From positions 1 to 23,888 of the forward strand of contig CAKUDE010000033.1 in the NCBI GenBank assembly GCA_934645175.1: 23,888 nt of DNA. The letters are read 5' to 3'. A program made the position numbers and the translations under genes. This DNA is from an uncultured Oscillospiraceae bacterium. GTDB lineage: Bacteria; Bacillota; Clostridia; Oscillospirales; Oscillospiraceae. Positions 6,636 through 14,843 of this stretch are shown one piece after another. The stretch's first letter is position 1; each line of letters opens with the position of its first letter. The notes under the pieces were generated by a model. The model saw nothing but the letters and a program-made list of their open reading frames with translations, was not told where the DNA came from and did no database searches.

Positions 6636-7970
6636 TCAGTATCCGTAGCCCTTTCGTTTCAGGAGGAAGAACAGCGCGGTCAGCACCACCGCCATGAACT
6701 CGGCGACGACAATCGAGACCCATACGCCGTCGATTTGCCACAGAAGCGGCAGCAGGAGCACGGCGGCGATCTGGAATACGAGCGTGCGCAGGAAGGAGAT
6801 CAGCGCAGAGGTCAAACCGTCGCTCAGCGCGGTGAAGAAGCCGGAGCCGAAGATGGCAAAGCCCATGAACAGGAACGACAGCGCAAATATGCGGAAGCCG
6901 GATTCGGTCAGCGCCATCAGCTCGGCGTCGTAACCGACGAAAATATGCGCCAGAGGCCGCGCCAGAAGCTCCGCCGAGACGGTCATGCTCAGCGCGAAAA
7001 TCGAGATCAGCGTCAGGCTTTTGCGAAGCAGGCTTCGCAGCTCCGTGCGATTTTGGGCGCCGTAGTGATAGCTGATGACCGGCGCCGTGCCGACGCAGTA
7101 GCCGATAAAGGCGCCGGAGAAGATCATGCTGACGTACATCATTACGCCGTAGGCAGCAATGCCGTTTTCTCCCGCGTATTTCATAAGCTGGACGTTGTAG
7201 AGCATACCGACAAGGCTCATGGAGACGTTGCTCATAAACTCCGACGAGCCGTTGGTGCAGGCCTTCAGAAGGGCACGCCCGTCGAATTTCGTTTTGCCCA
7301 GTTGCAGCAGGCTGGTATTTTTCCGGAAGAAATACACCAGCGGCACCGCGCCGCCGACGAGCTGGCTGAGAGCCGTCGCCGCGGCTGCGCCTGCGAGCTT
7401 CAGCTCCTGCGGCAGCAGCAGGACGAGCACGGCGTCGAGCACCATATTCGTTCCGCCCGAGAGCACGGTCACGAGCAGGCCGAGCTTCGGCCGTTCCGCC
7501 GTGATGAAAAAGCTCTGGAACAGGAGTTGGAGCACATAAAACGGCAACGCAAGCAGAATAATGCGGCCGTAGACGATGCAGTTTTCCAGCAGCTCTCCCT
7601 CTGCGCCGAGCAGATCGGAGATCGGGCGGATGAAAATGATCCCGAGGATCGAAAAGATCACGCCCAGAGCGAAAGCGGCGTAAACAAAGAGCGAAAAGCA
7701 GCGATTTGCGCGTTGTGCGTCGCCCTCGCCGAAGCTGCGCGCGACGATAGCCGAGCCGCCCGTACCGAACATGAAGCCGACGGTTGCGACGATCATCAGA
7801 AACGGCATGATGAGATTCACCGCCGCAAAGGGCGTTTTCCCGGCATAATTTGAGACAAAGAAGCCGTCTACGACGCCGTAGATCGACGTGAAGATCATCA
7901 TGGCGATCGACGGCAGCGTAAATCGCAGCAGCCGGCCGTAGGTGAAATGGTCTGACAATTGAATTTGCAT
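6636..7970 (-). CDS. MATE-family multidrug/toxin efflux transporter
   Basis: A 444-residue polytopic membrane protein with about 12 hydrophobic segments in two halves, the usual MATE size and layout. The first helix carries LPSIAMMIFTSIYGVVDGFFVSNY, and the next NLIMPFLMIVATVGFMFGTGG, both typical of the Firmicute MATE subgroup that exports cationic compounds in exchange for Na+ or H+. ATG 7970 has GGAGGG 6 nt upstream; a longer start would extend into the promoter region. The gene stands alone, with its own promoter at 8014-8042. Substrate not predictable. Confidence 0.94.
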   Translation of the reverse strand: MQIQLSDHFTYGRLLRFTLPSIAMMIFTSIYGVVDGFFVSNYAGKTPFAAVNLIMPFLMIVATVGFMFGTGGSAIVARSFGEGDAQRANRCFSLFVYAAFALGVIFSILGIIFIRPISDLLGAEGELLENCIVYGRIILLALPFYVLQLLFQSFFITAERPKLGLLVTVLSGGTNMVLDAVLVLLLPQELKLAGAAAATALSQLVGGAVPLVYFFRKNTSLLQLGKTKFDGRALLKACTNGSSEFMSNVSMSLVGMLYNVQLMKYAGENGIAAYGVMMYVSMIFSGAFIGYCVGTAPVISYHYGAQNRTELRSLLRKSLTLISIFALSMTVSAELLARPLAHIFVGYDAELMALTESGFRIFALSFLFMGFAIFGSGFFTALSDGLTSALISFLRTLVFQIAAVLLLPLLWQIDGVWVSIVVAEFMAVVLTALFFLLKRKGYGY

Positions 7971-8013
7971 ATTTCCCTCCGCTGCGCAGCATGAATTGCG
8001 CGCACATCTTTGA

Positions 8014-8042
8014 AATATATCATGAAACAGAGACGATGTCAA
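8014..8042 (-). promoter_or_regulatory. Vegetative promoter of the MATE gene
   Basis: On the minus strand perfect TTGACA (8037-8042), 17-bp spacer, TATATT (8014-8019). Confidence 0.78.
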
Positions 8043-8081
8043 TAGCCGCGTAAAAAACAGTTCGGAATTTGCCGCGGCGAC

Positions 8082-8110
8082 TGGCGGATTGCCCGCCCGT
8101 ATGCTATAAT
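8082..8110 (+). promoter_or_regulatory. Extended -10 promoter of the kinase-glpK unit
   Basis: TATAAT at 8105-8110 is preceded by TG plus one base (8102-8104), an extended -10. The -35 at the 17-bp position (8082-8087, TGGCGG) is poor, as is common for extended -10 promoters. Confidence 0.65.
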
Positions 8111-8141
8111 GAGAAAAAACATTTGAAAAGGGGAGTTTCTT

Positions 8142-9056
8142 ATGACGACCGACCAGATTTCGGCGCTGCTGAAGGCCGACCCGTGTTCGGTGGTAGCCAA
8201 CGATGAGGCGCGATACCGAGCACAGATCGCCCGGGCGGTGGAGTTGGTCGATGCCAATGCCGACCTGCGTCCGATTGTGCTGCTTGCGGGTCCGAGCGGT
8301 TCCGGAAAGACCTCGACGGCAATGCTGCTCTCACAGGGGCTTCGGCAGAAGGGAAGACAAAGCCGCACAATCTGCATGGACGACTACTTCCTGCCGCTGT
8401 CCGTCGAGGAGCAGCAGCGTCTGCGGCGCAACGAGCTGGATCTTGAGACACCCGCACGGGTGGATGTCCCACTGTTTCAGCGGCACCTGGACGAGATGCT
8501 TGCCTGCCGCGAGATCGCGCTGCCGCGCTATGATTTTCCGACGAGCAGCCGTGTGTATGACCAGGGAGCGTTCCGGCGTACGCCGGGCTCCGTTGTTGTA
8601 ATAGAGGGCATTCATGCATTGAACCCTGCGGTTACGGGTCACGAGCAGAACACCACGCGGCTATATGTTTCCGTGCGCACGCGAATCGCCGCGCGCGACG
8701 GCTCCGTGCTGCATCCCTCGCTCATCCGCCTTGCCCGTCGGATGCTGCGCGACCGGCTCTGCCGGGGACGCGACCTGACGCAGACGCTTGCCATGTGGCA
8801 GCGGGTGGATGAGGGGGAGCAGAAGAACATCATGCCCTTCAAGCCGCGCGCGCACGAGAGTATCGACAGCTTTTTCTCCTGTGAGCTGAGCGTTTATCGC
8901 GATACGCTCCTGCCGGAGCTGGAGCGGCTGACGCAGAAAAACGATGCGCTCAACGAGCTGGTCAAGGTAATGCGCGAGCTGCCGAGCCTGCCGATCGGTG
9001 AGCTGGCGCACGACAGCATGATGCGCGAATTTGTCGGGGGCAGCAGCCTGCTGTGA
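8142..9056 (+). CDS. Uridine kinase-like P-loop kinase
   Basis: A 304-residue P-loop kinase of the uridine kinase/phosphoribulokinase family. Walker A GPSGSGKT is at residues 50-57, the acidic MDDYF substrate loop follows near 78-82, PRYDF sits near 129-133, and [12 protein letters not shown] is the second strand with the Glu. [12 protein letters not shown] is the lid. It probably phosphorylates uridine/cytidine in salvage. Many clostridial homologues carry an extra N-terminal domain; here only a ~45-residue lead-in precedes the kinase core. GGGGAG lies 9 nt before ATG 8142. glpK starts 14 nt after its stop, so the two are likely co-transcribed. Confidence 0.9.
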   Translation: MTTDQISALLKADPCSVVANDEARYRAQIARAVELVDANADLRPIVLLAGPSGSGKTSTAMLLSQGLRQKGRQSRTICMDDYFLPLSVEEQQRLRRNELDLETPARVDVPLFQRHLDEMLACREIALPRYDFPTSSRVYDQGAFRRTPGSVVVIEGIHALNPAVTGHEQNTTRLYVSVRTRIAARDGSVLHPSLIRLARRMLRDRLCRGRDLTQTLAMWQRVDEGEQKNIMPFKPRAHESIDSFFSCELSVYRDTLLPELERLTQKNDALNELVKVMRELPSLPIGELAHDSMMREFVGGSSLL

Positions 9057-9070
9057 CGAGGAGAGAGACA

Positions 9071-10564
9071 ATGAAGCAATACGTTATCGCACTCGATCAG
9101 GGGACGACAAGCAGCCGCGCCGTGATTTTCGACCGGGCACAGCATATTGTCGCCTCGGCGCAGAAGGAATTTACGCAGATTTATCCGCAGCCCGGCTGGG
9201 TGGAGCACGACCCCCTGGAGCTGTATTCCGGCCAGTACGGCGTCATGATGGAGGCTCTGACGCGCAGCGGCCTGGAGCCGTCGCAGATTGCCGCCATCGG
9301 CATTACCAACCAGCGCGAAACGACGGTTGTCTGGGAAAAGGCGACGGGGCGGCCGATCTACAACGCCATCGTCTGGCAGTGCCGCCGCACGGCGGGCATC
9401 TGCGACGAGCTGCGTGCCGCCGGTCTGGAGGACTACATCCGGGATACGACGGGACTGGTGCTCGACGCCTATTTCTCCGCAACGAAGATCAAATGGATCC
9501 TTGACCATGTTCCCGGTGCGCGGGAACGCGCGAGGCGCGGCGAGCTGCTCTTCGGCACGGTCGATACCTGGCTGATCTGGAAGCTGACCGGCGGCAGGGT
9601 TCATGTAACGGACTATACGAATGCCTCGCGCACCATGCTGTTTGATATTCACAAGCTCTGCTGGGACCGGACCATTGCCGATGCGCTGGATATCCCGATG
9701 CAGATGCTGCCGCAGGTCGTCGAGAGCAGCGGGACTGTCGGCGCGTGCAATTTGCAGGGCGTCTCCATTCCCATCGCGGGTATCGCAGGCGACCAGCAGG
9801 CTGCGTTGTTCGGCCAATGCTGCTTTGCGCGCGGCGAGGCGAAGAACACCTACGGCACCGGCTGCTTTCTGCTGATGAACACCGGCGAAACGCCTTGCCG
9901 GAGCAATCACGGACTGGTTACGACACTGGCCTGCTCCTTCGGCGGGCGGGTGAATTACGCGCTGGAGGGCAGCGTGTTTGTTGCCGGAGCGGTGATCCAG
10001 TGGCTGCGCGACGAGATGCATTTTCTGAATGAGGCGTGCGACGCGGAGTATTACGCAGGCAAGGTCGATTCCACCGGCGGCGTGTACTTTGTTCCGGCCT
10101 TTACCGGCCTTGGCGCACCGTACTGGGATATGTACGCCCGCGGCGCGATTGTTGGCATTACGCGCGGCACGCGTCCGGAGCACATCGTTCGCGCTGCGCA
10201 GGAGTCCATCGCCTACCAGAGCATGGATCTGGTCGAGGCGATGGAAAAGGATACCGGCGCGGCGCTCTCGGCGCTGCGCGTAGACGGCGGCGCCAGCCGC
10301 GACCGCTTCCTTTTGCAGTTCCAGGCCGATATGCTCGACCGTTCCGTCCTGCGTCCCGTCGTGCGCGAGACGACTGCGCTCGGCGCGGCGTATCTTGCGG
10401 GGCTTGCCGCAGGCGTTTGGAGCGATACACAGGAGCTGCGTGAGCTGTGGCAGTGCGACGAATGCTTTACGCCCCGGATGGAGGCTGCGCATCGGGAAGC
10501 CTGCCGCCGCGGCTGGCATAAGGCGGTCGGGCGCAGCCTTGACTGGCAGGAACACGACACATAA
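9071..10564 (+). CDS. glpK: Glycerol kinase
   Basis: A 497-residue FGGY-family kinase making glycerol-3-phosphate from glycerol and [16 protein letters not shown] (residues 8-20) binds phosphate, and [14 protein letters not shown] near 77-90 and [10 protein letters not shown] are glycerol kinase signatures. [16 protein letters not shown] and [10 protein letters not shown] follow, and [14 protein letters not shown] is typical of GlpK rather than xylulokinase. In the loop before [10 protein letters not shown], Gram-positive GlpK usually has a His (HFYG) phosphorylated by HPr; here the aligned residues read NLQG, so PTS activation by that route may be absent (alignment by eye). ATG 9071 has a GAGGAGAGA site upstream. 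No glpF or glpD is adjacent. Confidence 0.96.
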   Translation: MKQYVIALDQGTTSSRAVIFDRAQHIVASAQKEFTQIYPQPGWVEHDPLELYSGQYGVMMEALTRSGLEPSQIAAIGITNQRETTVVWEKATGRPIYNAIVWQCRRTAGICDELRAAGLEDYIRDTTGLVLDAYFSATKIKWILDHVPGARERARRGELLFGTVDTWLIWKLTGGRVHVTDYTNASRTMLFDIHKLCWDRTIADALDIPMQMLPQVVESSGTVGACNLQGVSIPIAGIAGDQQAALFGQCCFARGEAKNTYGTGCFLLMNTGETPCRSNHGLVTTLACSFGGRVNYALEGSVFVAGAVIQWLRDEMHFLNEACDAEYYAGKVDSTGGVYFVPAFTGLGAPYWDMYARGAIVGITRGTRPEHIVRAAQESIAYQSMDLVEAMEKDTGAALSALRVDGGASRDRFLLQFQADMLDRSVLRPVVRETTALGAAYLAGLAAGVWSDTQELRELWQCDECFTPRMEAAHREACRRGWHKAVGRSLDWQEHDT

Positions 10565-10569
10565 CATTT

Positions 10570-10616
10570 CTCAACCGACGATTCAACCGCCGGTTGAGCG
10601 GGAAAAAGTCGGGTTT
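10570..10616 (+). promoter_or_regulatory. Palindrome cluster after glpK: terminator and/or operator
   Basis: TCAACCG occurs at 10571-10577 and again at 10583-10589, the latter as half of the palindrome TCAACCGCCGGTTGA (10583-10597). An outer pairing CCGAC (10575-10579) with a GTCGG before TTTT would make a nested stem that could terminate glpK. Alternatively the repeated half-sites could be an operator for the following Xre-type regulator, whose promoter starts about 55 nt downstream. I cannot choose between them. Confidence 0.5.
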
Positions 10617-10651
10617 TCTACCGATGGATGATGGATTTTCTGATTTTCTGC

Positions 10652-10660
10652 TGCTACAAT
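10652..10660 (+). promoter_or_regulatory. Extended -10 promoter of the Xre/LiaF-like gene
   Basis: TGC-TACAAT at 10652-10660 is an extended -10; the -35 region (TGGATT near 10632) is weak. The ATG is 48 nt downstream of the -10. Confidence 0.5.
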
Positions 10661-10707
10661 GGAGACACAAGCGAAAGCAAAAAGAAAACGAGAGGGAGTT
10701 TGAAACA

Positions 10708-11712
10708 ATGGAAACAACACTCGGAAAACGCATCAGCTTCCACCGCAAGCGGCTGGGAATGACGCAGGAACAGCTTGCCGACCACATGGGCGTCAGCGCA
10801 CAGGCGGTGAGTAAATGGGAGAACGATCAGTCCTGTCCGGACATTGCGCTTCTGCCGGAGCTGGCGGCGCTTTTCGGCATTACGGTCGATGAGCTGCTCG
10901 GCGGTCAGACGCAGGGGGTACACGTTGCCGAGCCTGTCGAGGCAGACGAGCCGCAGTCCCGGCCGGAGAAGCACCGGGATTATGATATCCATATTTATAC
11001 GGGACTGAAGCAGGGGCTCTGGTTTGCGGGCTTTGTGCTGTTGGTGGGCGGCCTGCTGCTGACGGCCAATCTTCTGAAGCTTGACGTCTCATGGTGGACG
11101 GTCACATGGACCAGCGCGCTGTTTATGATCGGTCTGTGCGCATTGACCTCAAAGGGCAGTGTGTTCGGCCTGATGGTTGCGCTTGCAGGCGCGTACTTCG
11201 GCCTGACCGCCTTTGGCGTGCTGAATTTTGACCTTAGCTGGGGCCTGGTGATCCCGATTTTCCTGATCGCCTGGGGCGCCAGTCTTGTGATCGATATTTT
11301 TGTCGGTCGCGAGCGCAAAAAACGCCGGGCCATGCGCCGCCACGCGGATCACAAGCTCACCTGTAACTGCTCCTGCGAGAAGGGCGAACTGAAGTGCGAA
11401 ATGGCCTTTGGCAATGCCGCTTATGATGTCGAGACACCCTGTCTGCGCGGCGGAGAGATCGAGACGAGCTTCGGCGATTTTACGGTTGATTTTTCCGGGG
11501 TTGCGGCAGTTGCCGACGGCTGTATGCTTAACGTAGAGTGCAACTTCGGTGATTTGACGCTGCGTGTTCCGTCGCGCTACCGTGTGGAGCTGGACGGCAG
11601 CGGTTCGTTCTCCTCCTCCGCGTGCAAGGGCACGCCGGACGAGGCTCCTGTCGGTGTGATCCGTATCAAAAGCGAGGTCAGCTTCGGCAATGTGGAGGTC
11701 AGATATATCTGA
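10708..11712 (+). CDS. Membrane-bound Xre-family regulator with LiaF-like C-terminal domain
   Basis: 334 residues with three parts. Residues 6-63 form an Xre/Cro helix-turn-helix (RLGMTQEQLADHMGVSAQAVSKWE). Residues ~108-225 hold about four membrane helices. The last ~110 residues contain a beta-rich region with four FG[N/D] repeats (FGNAAYD, FGDFTVD, FGDLTLRV, FGNVEVRYI) like the LiaF C-terminal/toast-rack fold. LiaF proteins sense envelope stress, so this may join an envelope sensor directly to a DNA-binding domain; that role is inference. A CNCSC cluster opens the C-terminal region. AGGGAG lies ~10 nt before the ATG. A terminator inside the 5' repeat arm follows 16 nt after its stop. Confidence 0.9.
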   Translation: METTLGKRISFHRKRLGMTQEQLADHMGVSAQAVSKWENDQSCPDIALLPELAALFGITVDELLGGQTQGVHVAEPVEADEPQSRPEKHRDYDIHIYTGLKQGLWFAGFVLLVGGLLLTANLLKLDVSWWTVTWTSALFMIGLCALTSKGSVFGLMVALAGAYFGLTAFGVLNFDLSWGLVIPIFLIAWGASLVIDIFVGRERKKRRAMRRHADHKLTCNCSCEKGELKCEMAFGNAAYDVETPCLRGGEIETSFGDFTVDFSGVAAVADGCMLNVECNFGDLTLRVPSRYRVELDGSGSFSSSACKGTPDEAPVGVIRIKSEVSFGNVEVRYI

Positions 11713-11728
11713 ATTTTCTTCCCAATCC

Positions 11729-11764
11729 AAGGCGCCGTTCCGGGGGAACCGGGGCGGCGCTTTT
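11729..11764 (+). terminator. Terminator of the Xre/LiaF-like gene, within the repeat arm
   Basis: AAGGCGCCG pairs with CGGCGCTTT (one wobble), with an inner TTCC/GGAA pairing, then a T-run. It is the very first part of the left repeat arm. Confidence 0.8.
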
Positions 11765-11849
11765 GCGCGCGCCGGGAGAAAAAATATGTTGTTCCACGAA
11801 AAATAATCAAAAAACCGTGAAAACAAGCATATATTATGCATGAAATCTC

Positions 11850-11878
11850 TTGCAATACAACGAAGTCTCTGCTATAAT
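11850..11878 (+). promoter_or_regulatory. Promoter of secreted paralog A
   Basis: TTGCAA at 11850-11855, 17-bp spacer, TATAAT at 11873-11878 preceded by TGC (extended -10). Upstream DNA (11777-11849) is AT-rich, and a short palindrome GCATA-TAT-TATGC sits at 11827-11839. The same promoter is present in copy B. Confidence 0.85.
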
Positions 11879-11910
11879 TCATAATATAAGTACGAAGGGA
11901 GGAGATTCCG

Positions 11911-11919
11911 ATGGTCTGA
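11911..11919 (+). other. Two-codon upstream ORF (Met-Val-stop) with strong ribosome binding site
   Basis: GGGAGGAG (11897-11904) lies 6 nt before ATG GTC TGA. It is in the leader about 70 nt before the main start codon and about 25 nt after the expected transcript start. A 5-bp stem GGTCT (11913-11917)/AGACC (11931-11935) overlaps it. The identical arrangement is in copy B at 21221-21229. Confidence 0.5.
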
Positions 11920-11989
11920 GAAACGCGCAGAGACCGGCACGGCACACAGATAACGAATCGATATCCGCTGCGATAGAAAGGAGTATTTT

Positions 11990-13528
11990 ATGAAAAGAAT
12001 CCTATCGCTCTTTTTATCCCTTGCGCTGCTGTTAACCCTGCTGACCGCATCTCAGGTCGGAGCCTTGACCGCCCACGCCCATGACGCAGAAGATGCCCCC
12101 GAAACCGAGGCGTCCGCCGTTTCCGAGCAACCCGGGGAGGAGGATGCTTCCGCAGAGCCGGCTCCCGTACCGGAGGAAGCCGAGGATGCAAACACGGAGG
12201 AGGACAGTCGCCCGTATTGCCTGATTAACGGAAAAAAAGCATACCTTTTTGAACTGCAAGCCGAGCATCCGGATCTGTCGAGATACCAGCTGACGGAGGA
12301 ACAGCTCCGGCTTCCGACGGAGGAGCTTGTGCAGCTTATAATCGACAGCCCGCTGTTCTGTTCCCCATACCTGCTCTCGGACTCCGTGATGTGTGATTAC
12401 GATCGTTGTTATGAGATCCTTCGTATTGAGTTCAACGCCATTCGCGAACTGGAATCGAGAACCGATGCGACTCGTACATTGCTTGCGGAATTGCGAGAAG
12501 CGAAAAGCGAAGGAAGCAATGGGGCAACATATGGTCTGCTGGCCCTGCTCAGAACATCGACCTATAAAGCGATGTTGACGGAAGCAGAAAAAAATGAGTA
12601 TCTGGAATTGACAGGTCTCAGTGCTGCAGAACTGTCTAAAGCGAATACCCTGGAGAGCTACGCGCCTGCGCTTATAGGCGATGCTTATTTCGACGGAAAA
12701 GAACTTCACGTTTACAAAAAGGATGAAACCGATACCATTGACACGGTAGAAACGGAAGCCGAAAGCGACGGAGAACAGGTGGAGCTGCAGTCGTTTATTC
12801 CAATCTATGCAAATGGCGACGACGGCTTTTCATACATGGAGGTTTCCACGAATATCCGGACGATGAGCGGGACACCCGTGCCGATGTTAAAAGCTCTCAA
12901 AGAGATGACGGAAAGCGAGAAAACCGCCGAAGTGAATCGCTGTATCGCCGAATATGGCGTCTCTGTATTGGGAAATGCCACGGCGAAGTACAACTGCCAC
13001 AGCTATGCGTGGTATTCGAGATCCACCGCAAACCCCTACTGGTTGGCAAACATAAACTGTTATGTGGAGGACGCACATTGTTCTGTGGTTAATAGTCTGT
13101 CTAATATTCAACCCGGGATGATCGTGGTTTATGTTCGGAAAACGACAAGCGGAACCTTTGCGCTTCACTCAGCAGTTGTGACAACGGTAAACGGCAGCAC
13201 GATTACCTGCCAGTCGAAATGGGGACGCTCCGGCCTGTACGAGCATGAATTGAGAAATGTGCCTAGAGATTACTGTAGTGACCCAGCCACCGGTGTGCCG
13301 CTCATCCTGATATTCAGGTATACCACTACACATATCTACTCGAACTACAGATCGAACGACACCAACACGCATACCGGCACTTGCGAGATTTGCAGGGCAA
13401 CAATAACGGCTGCCCATGTCCGTAACCCGGTGACAAATTTGTGCAAGGTTTGCGGTTATTCGTATCCGATTATTCTGGAAAGCATTCCCGCGCCGAGGCC
13501 GTATGAGCCGGAGGAGCAGGTTGCCTGA
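11990..13528 (+). CDS. Secreted Cys/His peptidase- or amidase-like protein, paralog A
   Basis: 512 residues. Residues 1-30 are a signal peptide (MKR, hydrophobic core, ALTAHA cleavage region); 31-70 form an acidic Ala/Glu/Pro linker. A domain of about 200 residues follows (SRYQL near 97-101, PTEEL near 109-113). A YNCHSYAW motif at 334-341 (Cys336), HSAVVT with His393, and SKWG at 409-412 with GLYEHEL resemble the Cys-His arrangement of NlpC/P60- or CHAP-like hydrolases. The tail has two CxxC pairs (465/468, 485/488) that may bind zinc. Cleavage of peptidoglycan or protein is inference. AAAGGAG lies 6 nt before the ATG. The core appears AT-richer than neighbouring genes, suggesting transfer or rapid divergence. 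Confidence 0.85.
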   Translation: MKRILSLFLSLALLLTLLTASQVGALTAHAHDAEDAPETEASAVSEQPGEEDASAEPAPVPEEAEDANTEEDSRPYCLINGKKAYLFELQAEHPDLSRYQLTEEQLRLPTEELVQLIIDSPLFCSPYLLSDSVMCDYDRCYEILRIEFNAIRELESRTDATRTLLAELREAKSEGSNGATYGLLALLRTSTYKAMLTEAEKNEYLELTGLSAAELSKANTLESYAPALIGDAYFDGKELHVYKKDETDTIDTVETEAESDGEQVELQSFIPIYANGDDGFSYMEVSTNIRTMSGTPVPMLKALKEMTESEKTAEVNRCIAEYGVSVLGNATAKYNCHSYAWYSRSTANPYWLANINCYVEDAHCSVVNSLSNIQPGMIVVYVRKTTSGTFALHSAVVTTVNGSTITCQSKWGRSGLYEHELRNVPRDYCSDPATGVPLILIFRYTTTHIYSNYRSNDTNTHTGTCEICRATITAAHVRNPVTNLCKVCGYSYPIILESIPAPRPYEPEEQVA

Positions 13529-13566
13529 ATACAGTGCGGAAGCCTGAAAACGAAATTGGAAGCCAA

Positions 13567-13778
13567 AAAGCGGGCGCAATCTTGTGAACCGAACCCGCTT
13601 GGGTGCATCAAAGAACCTCCGGTTATGTCATTCCGAGGAGCGGAGCGACGTGGGAATCTTATGAATATTTCTGATTTGCCGAAATCCATCGGAAATTCAG
13701 AGAGAAGCCACCGACCCCCTTCAGAGTATCGGGCTTTTTGACGAACAAAAGCGGGCGCAGCTTTGCTGCGCCCGCTTT
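13567..13778. repeat. MITE/REP-like 212-bp element with 12-bp terminal inverted repeats
   Basis: AAAGCGGGCGCA at 13567-13578 is the exact reverse complement of TGCGCCCGCTTT at 13767-13778. Inside is a stretch beginning GTCATTCCGAGGAGCGGAGC, the type of intergenic repeat I recall from many gut Firmicutes. No clear target-site duplication is seen. A second copy is at 19396-19607. A 61-codon ORF here (13556-13741) reads like repeat-derived sequence and is not called as a gene. Confidence 0.55.
13748..13778. terminator. Bidirectional terminator between paralog A and uppP
   Basis: A perfect 14-bp stem (13748-13761 with 13765-13778) and a 3-nt loop TTT, with T or A runs on both sides. It separates the convergent paralog A and uppP genes. 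Confidence 0.88.
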
Positions 13779-13821
13779 CCGTTTTTTATAAACCCGTACC
13801 CACGCCGCACGCGGAGGGGAC

Positions 13822-14670
13822 TCACCCGTTCAGAAGCGCCAGCAGAAGAACGGGAATGCCGAGGGCGATGCGATACCAGCCGAAGGCGGTAAAGTCATGC
13901 TTTTTCAGATAGCCCATCAGGAAACGGATTGCCAGCACGGAAACGACAAACGATACCGCCATCCCAAGAAGCAGTGCGGCAAGCTGGAGATTCGTAAACG
14001 CAAAGCCGAACTTCACCAGCTTCAGAAGCGACGCGCCGAACATTACGGGAATGGCAAGGAAGAAGGTGTATTCCGCTGCCGTTTCGCGCGACAGGCCGAT
14101 CAGAATTCCGCCGAGAATGGTCGCGCCGGAGCGGGACGTCCCGGGAATCAGCGCGAGCACCTGGAAAACGCCGATCAGCAGCGCGTCGCTCCATGTCAGG
14201 CTGTCGAGTTTGTCAATACGCGGGCGGCGGCTGCGGTTGCGCCGCTCCGCGAGCAGAAAACCGATGCCATAGACAATGAGTGTCACGGAGACCGTCAGCG
14301 GGTTATACAGATGCGCGTCGAGCCAGTCGTCGAGCGGCAGGCCGACCAGAATAGCAGGAACGCAGGATACGGCGATCTTCAGCCACAGGAGGATACGATC
14401 CTGTTTCACGATACGTCCCGTCCGCCGCCGTTCCTCGCGCAGAGCGAAGGGCCAGAGCCGGCCGAAGTACAGCACGACCACGGCCAGAATTGCACCGAAC
14501 TGGATTACTACGGTGAACATCTCCATAAACTGCTCCGTCAGAACGGCATTGTCGCTTTTCCAAAGCGCGTCAACGAGAATCAAATGTCCCGTGCTGCTGA
14601 TGGGAAGCCATTCCGTAATGCCTTCGACGATGCCGAGAAATACGATTTTGAGCCAATCCAAAAAGGTCAA
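13822..14670 (-). CDS. uppP: Undecaprenyl-diphosphatase UppP/BacA
   Basis: A 282-residue membrane enzyme that dephosphorylates undecaprenyl pyrophosphate, recycling the lipid carrier for peptidoglycan and wall polymers; it confers bacitracin tolerance. The EGITEWLPISSTGHL motif is at residues 16-30 and LIPGTSRSGATI near the middle, both catalytic signatures with the key Glu, Ser and Arg residues. Several hydrophobic helices cover the rest. The chosen start is a TTG at 14670, which has GGAGGTGG 5-8 nt upstream; an ATG farther out would add ~17 residues not typical of the family. Convergent with paralog A, divergent from the helicase gene. Its transcript probably ends at the 13748-13778 hairpin. 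Confidence 0.94.
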   Translation of the reverse strand: MTFLDWLKIVFLGIVEGITEWLPISSTGHLILVDALWKSDNAVLTEQFMEMFTVVIQFGAILAVVVLYFGRLWPFALREERRRTGRIVKQDRILLWLKIAVSCVPAILVGLPLDDWLDAHLYNPLTVSVTLIVYGIGFLLAERRNRSRRPRIDKLDSLTWSDALLIGVFQVLALIPGTSRSGATILGGILIGLSRETAAEYTFFLAIPVMFGASLLKLVKFGFAFTNLQLAALLLGMAVSFVVSVLAIRFLMGYLKKHDFTAFGWYRIALGIPVLLLALLNG

Positions 14671-14709
14671 GCCGACCACCTCCAAAGGAGAGTATGCGAA
14701 AACCATCTC

Positions 14710-14738
14710 ACTATAGCACAAGCAGGCCGGAAAGTCAA
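14710..14738 (-). promoter_or_regulatory. Vegetative promoter of uppP
   Basis: On the minus strand TTGACT (14733-14738), 17-bp spacer, TATAGT (14710-14715). Confidence 0.78.
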
Positions 14739-14763
14739 ATCCGGCGAAGAGAAAATCCGGGAC

Positions 14764-14792
14764 TTGCAAATGCGCCTACCCCCTGATATAAT
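14764..14792 (+). promoter_or_regulatory. Promoter of the helicase-dprA unit
   Basis: TTGCAA at 14764-14769, 17-bp spacer, TATAAT at 14787-14792 with a TG extension at 14784-14785. Divergent from the uppP promoter; the two -35 boxes are 25 bp apart. Confidence 0.8.
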
Positions 14793-14843
14793 AATAGAAA
14801 TAGACTGCAAAGTATCGATTTTTTCAGGAAAGCGGAGAGTTTC

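Larger units (their letters stand above)
11729..12189 (+). repeat. Outer inverted-repeat arm, left copy (461 bp, perfect)
   Basis: Base-for-base identical to the reverse complement of 20951-21411 over 461 bp, checked by eye with no mismatch. It holds the terminator of the upstream gene, an AT-rich stretch, a promoter, a ~100-nt leader with a two-codon ORF, the ribosome binding site, and the first 66 codons plus two bases of the secreted-protein gene. Identity stops abruptly within codon 67. Confidence 0.97.
13486..13801 (+). repeat. Inner inverted-repeat arm, left copy (316 bp)
   Basis: Matches the reverse complement of 19373-19689 with three substitutions (13518, 13558, 13744), one 1-bp indel after 13534, and an inverted 3-nt hairpin loop at 13762-13764. 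It covers the last 13 codons of paralog A plus stop, a repeat element, and the terminator. The 13518 change is Gln510 in A versus Arg in B. Confidence 0.95.

Noticed and set aside
6735..7853. A 372-codon open frame opposite the MATE gene
   Set aside because: Composition (Arg, Gln, Glu, His rich) is typical of a shadow frame, and the MATE frame is strongly supported.
8894..10567. A 557-codon open frame on the minus strand across glpK
   Set aside because: It is antisense to a clearly functional glpK, has no family resemblance and no ribosome binding site; long antisense frames are expected in GC-rich genes.
13556..13741. A 61-codon ORF present in both inner repeat arms
   Set aside because: It reads through the REP-like repeat (SFRGAERRGN-type translation) and lacks a ribosome binding site; conservation is explained by the repeat itself.
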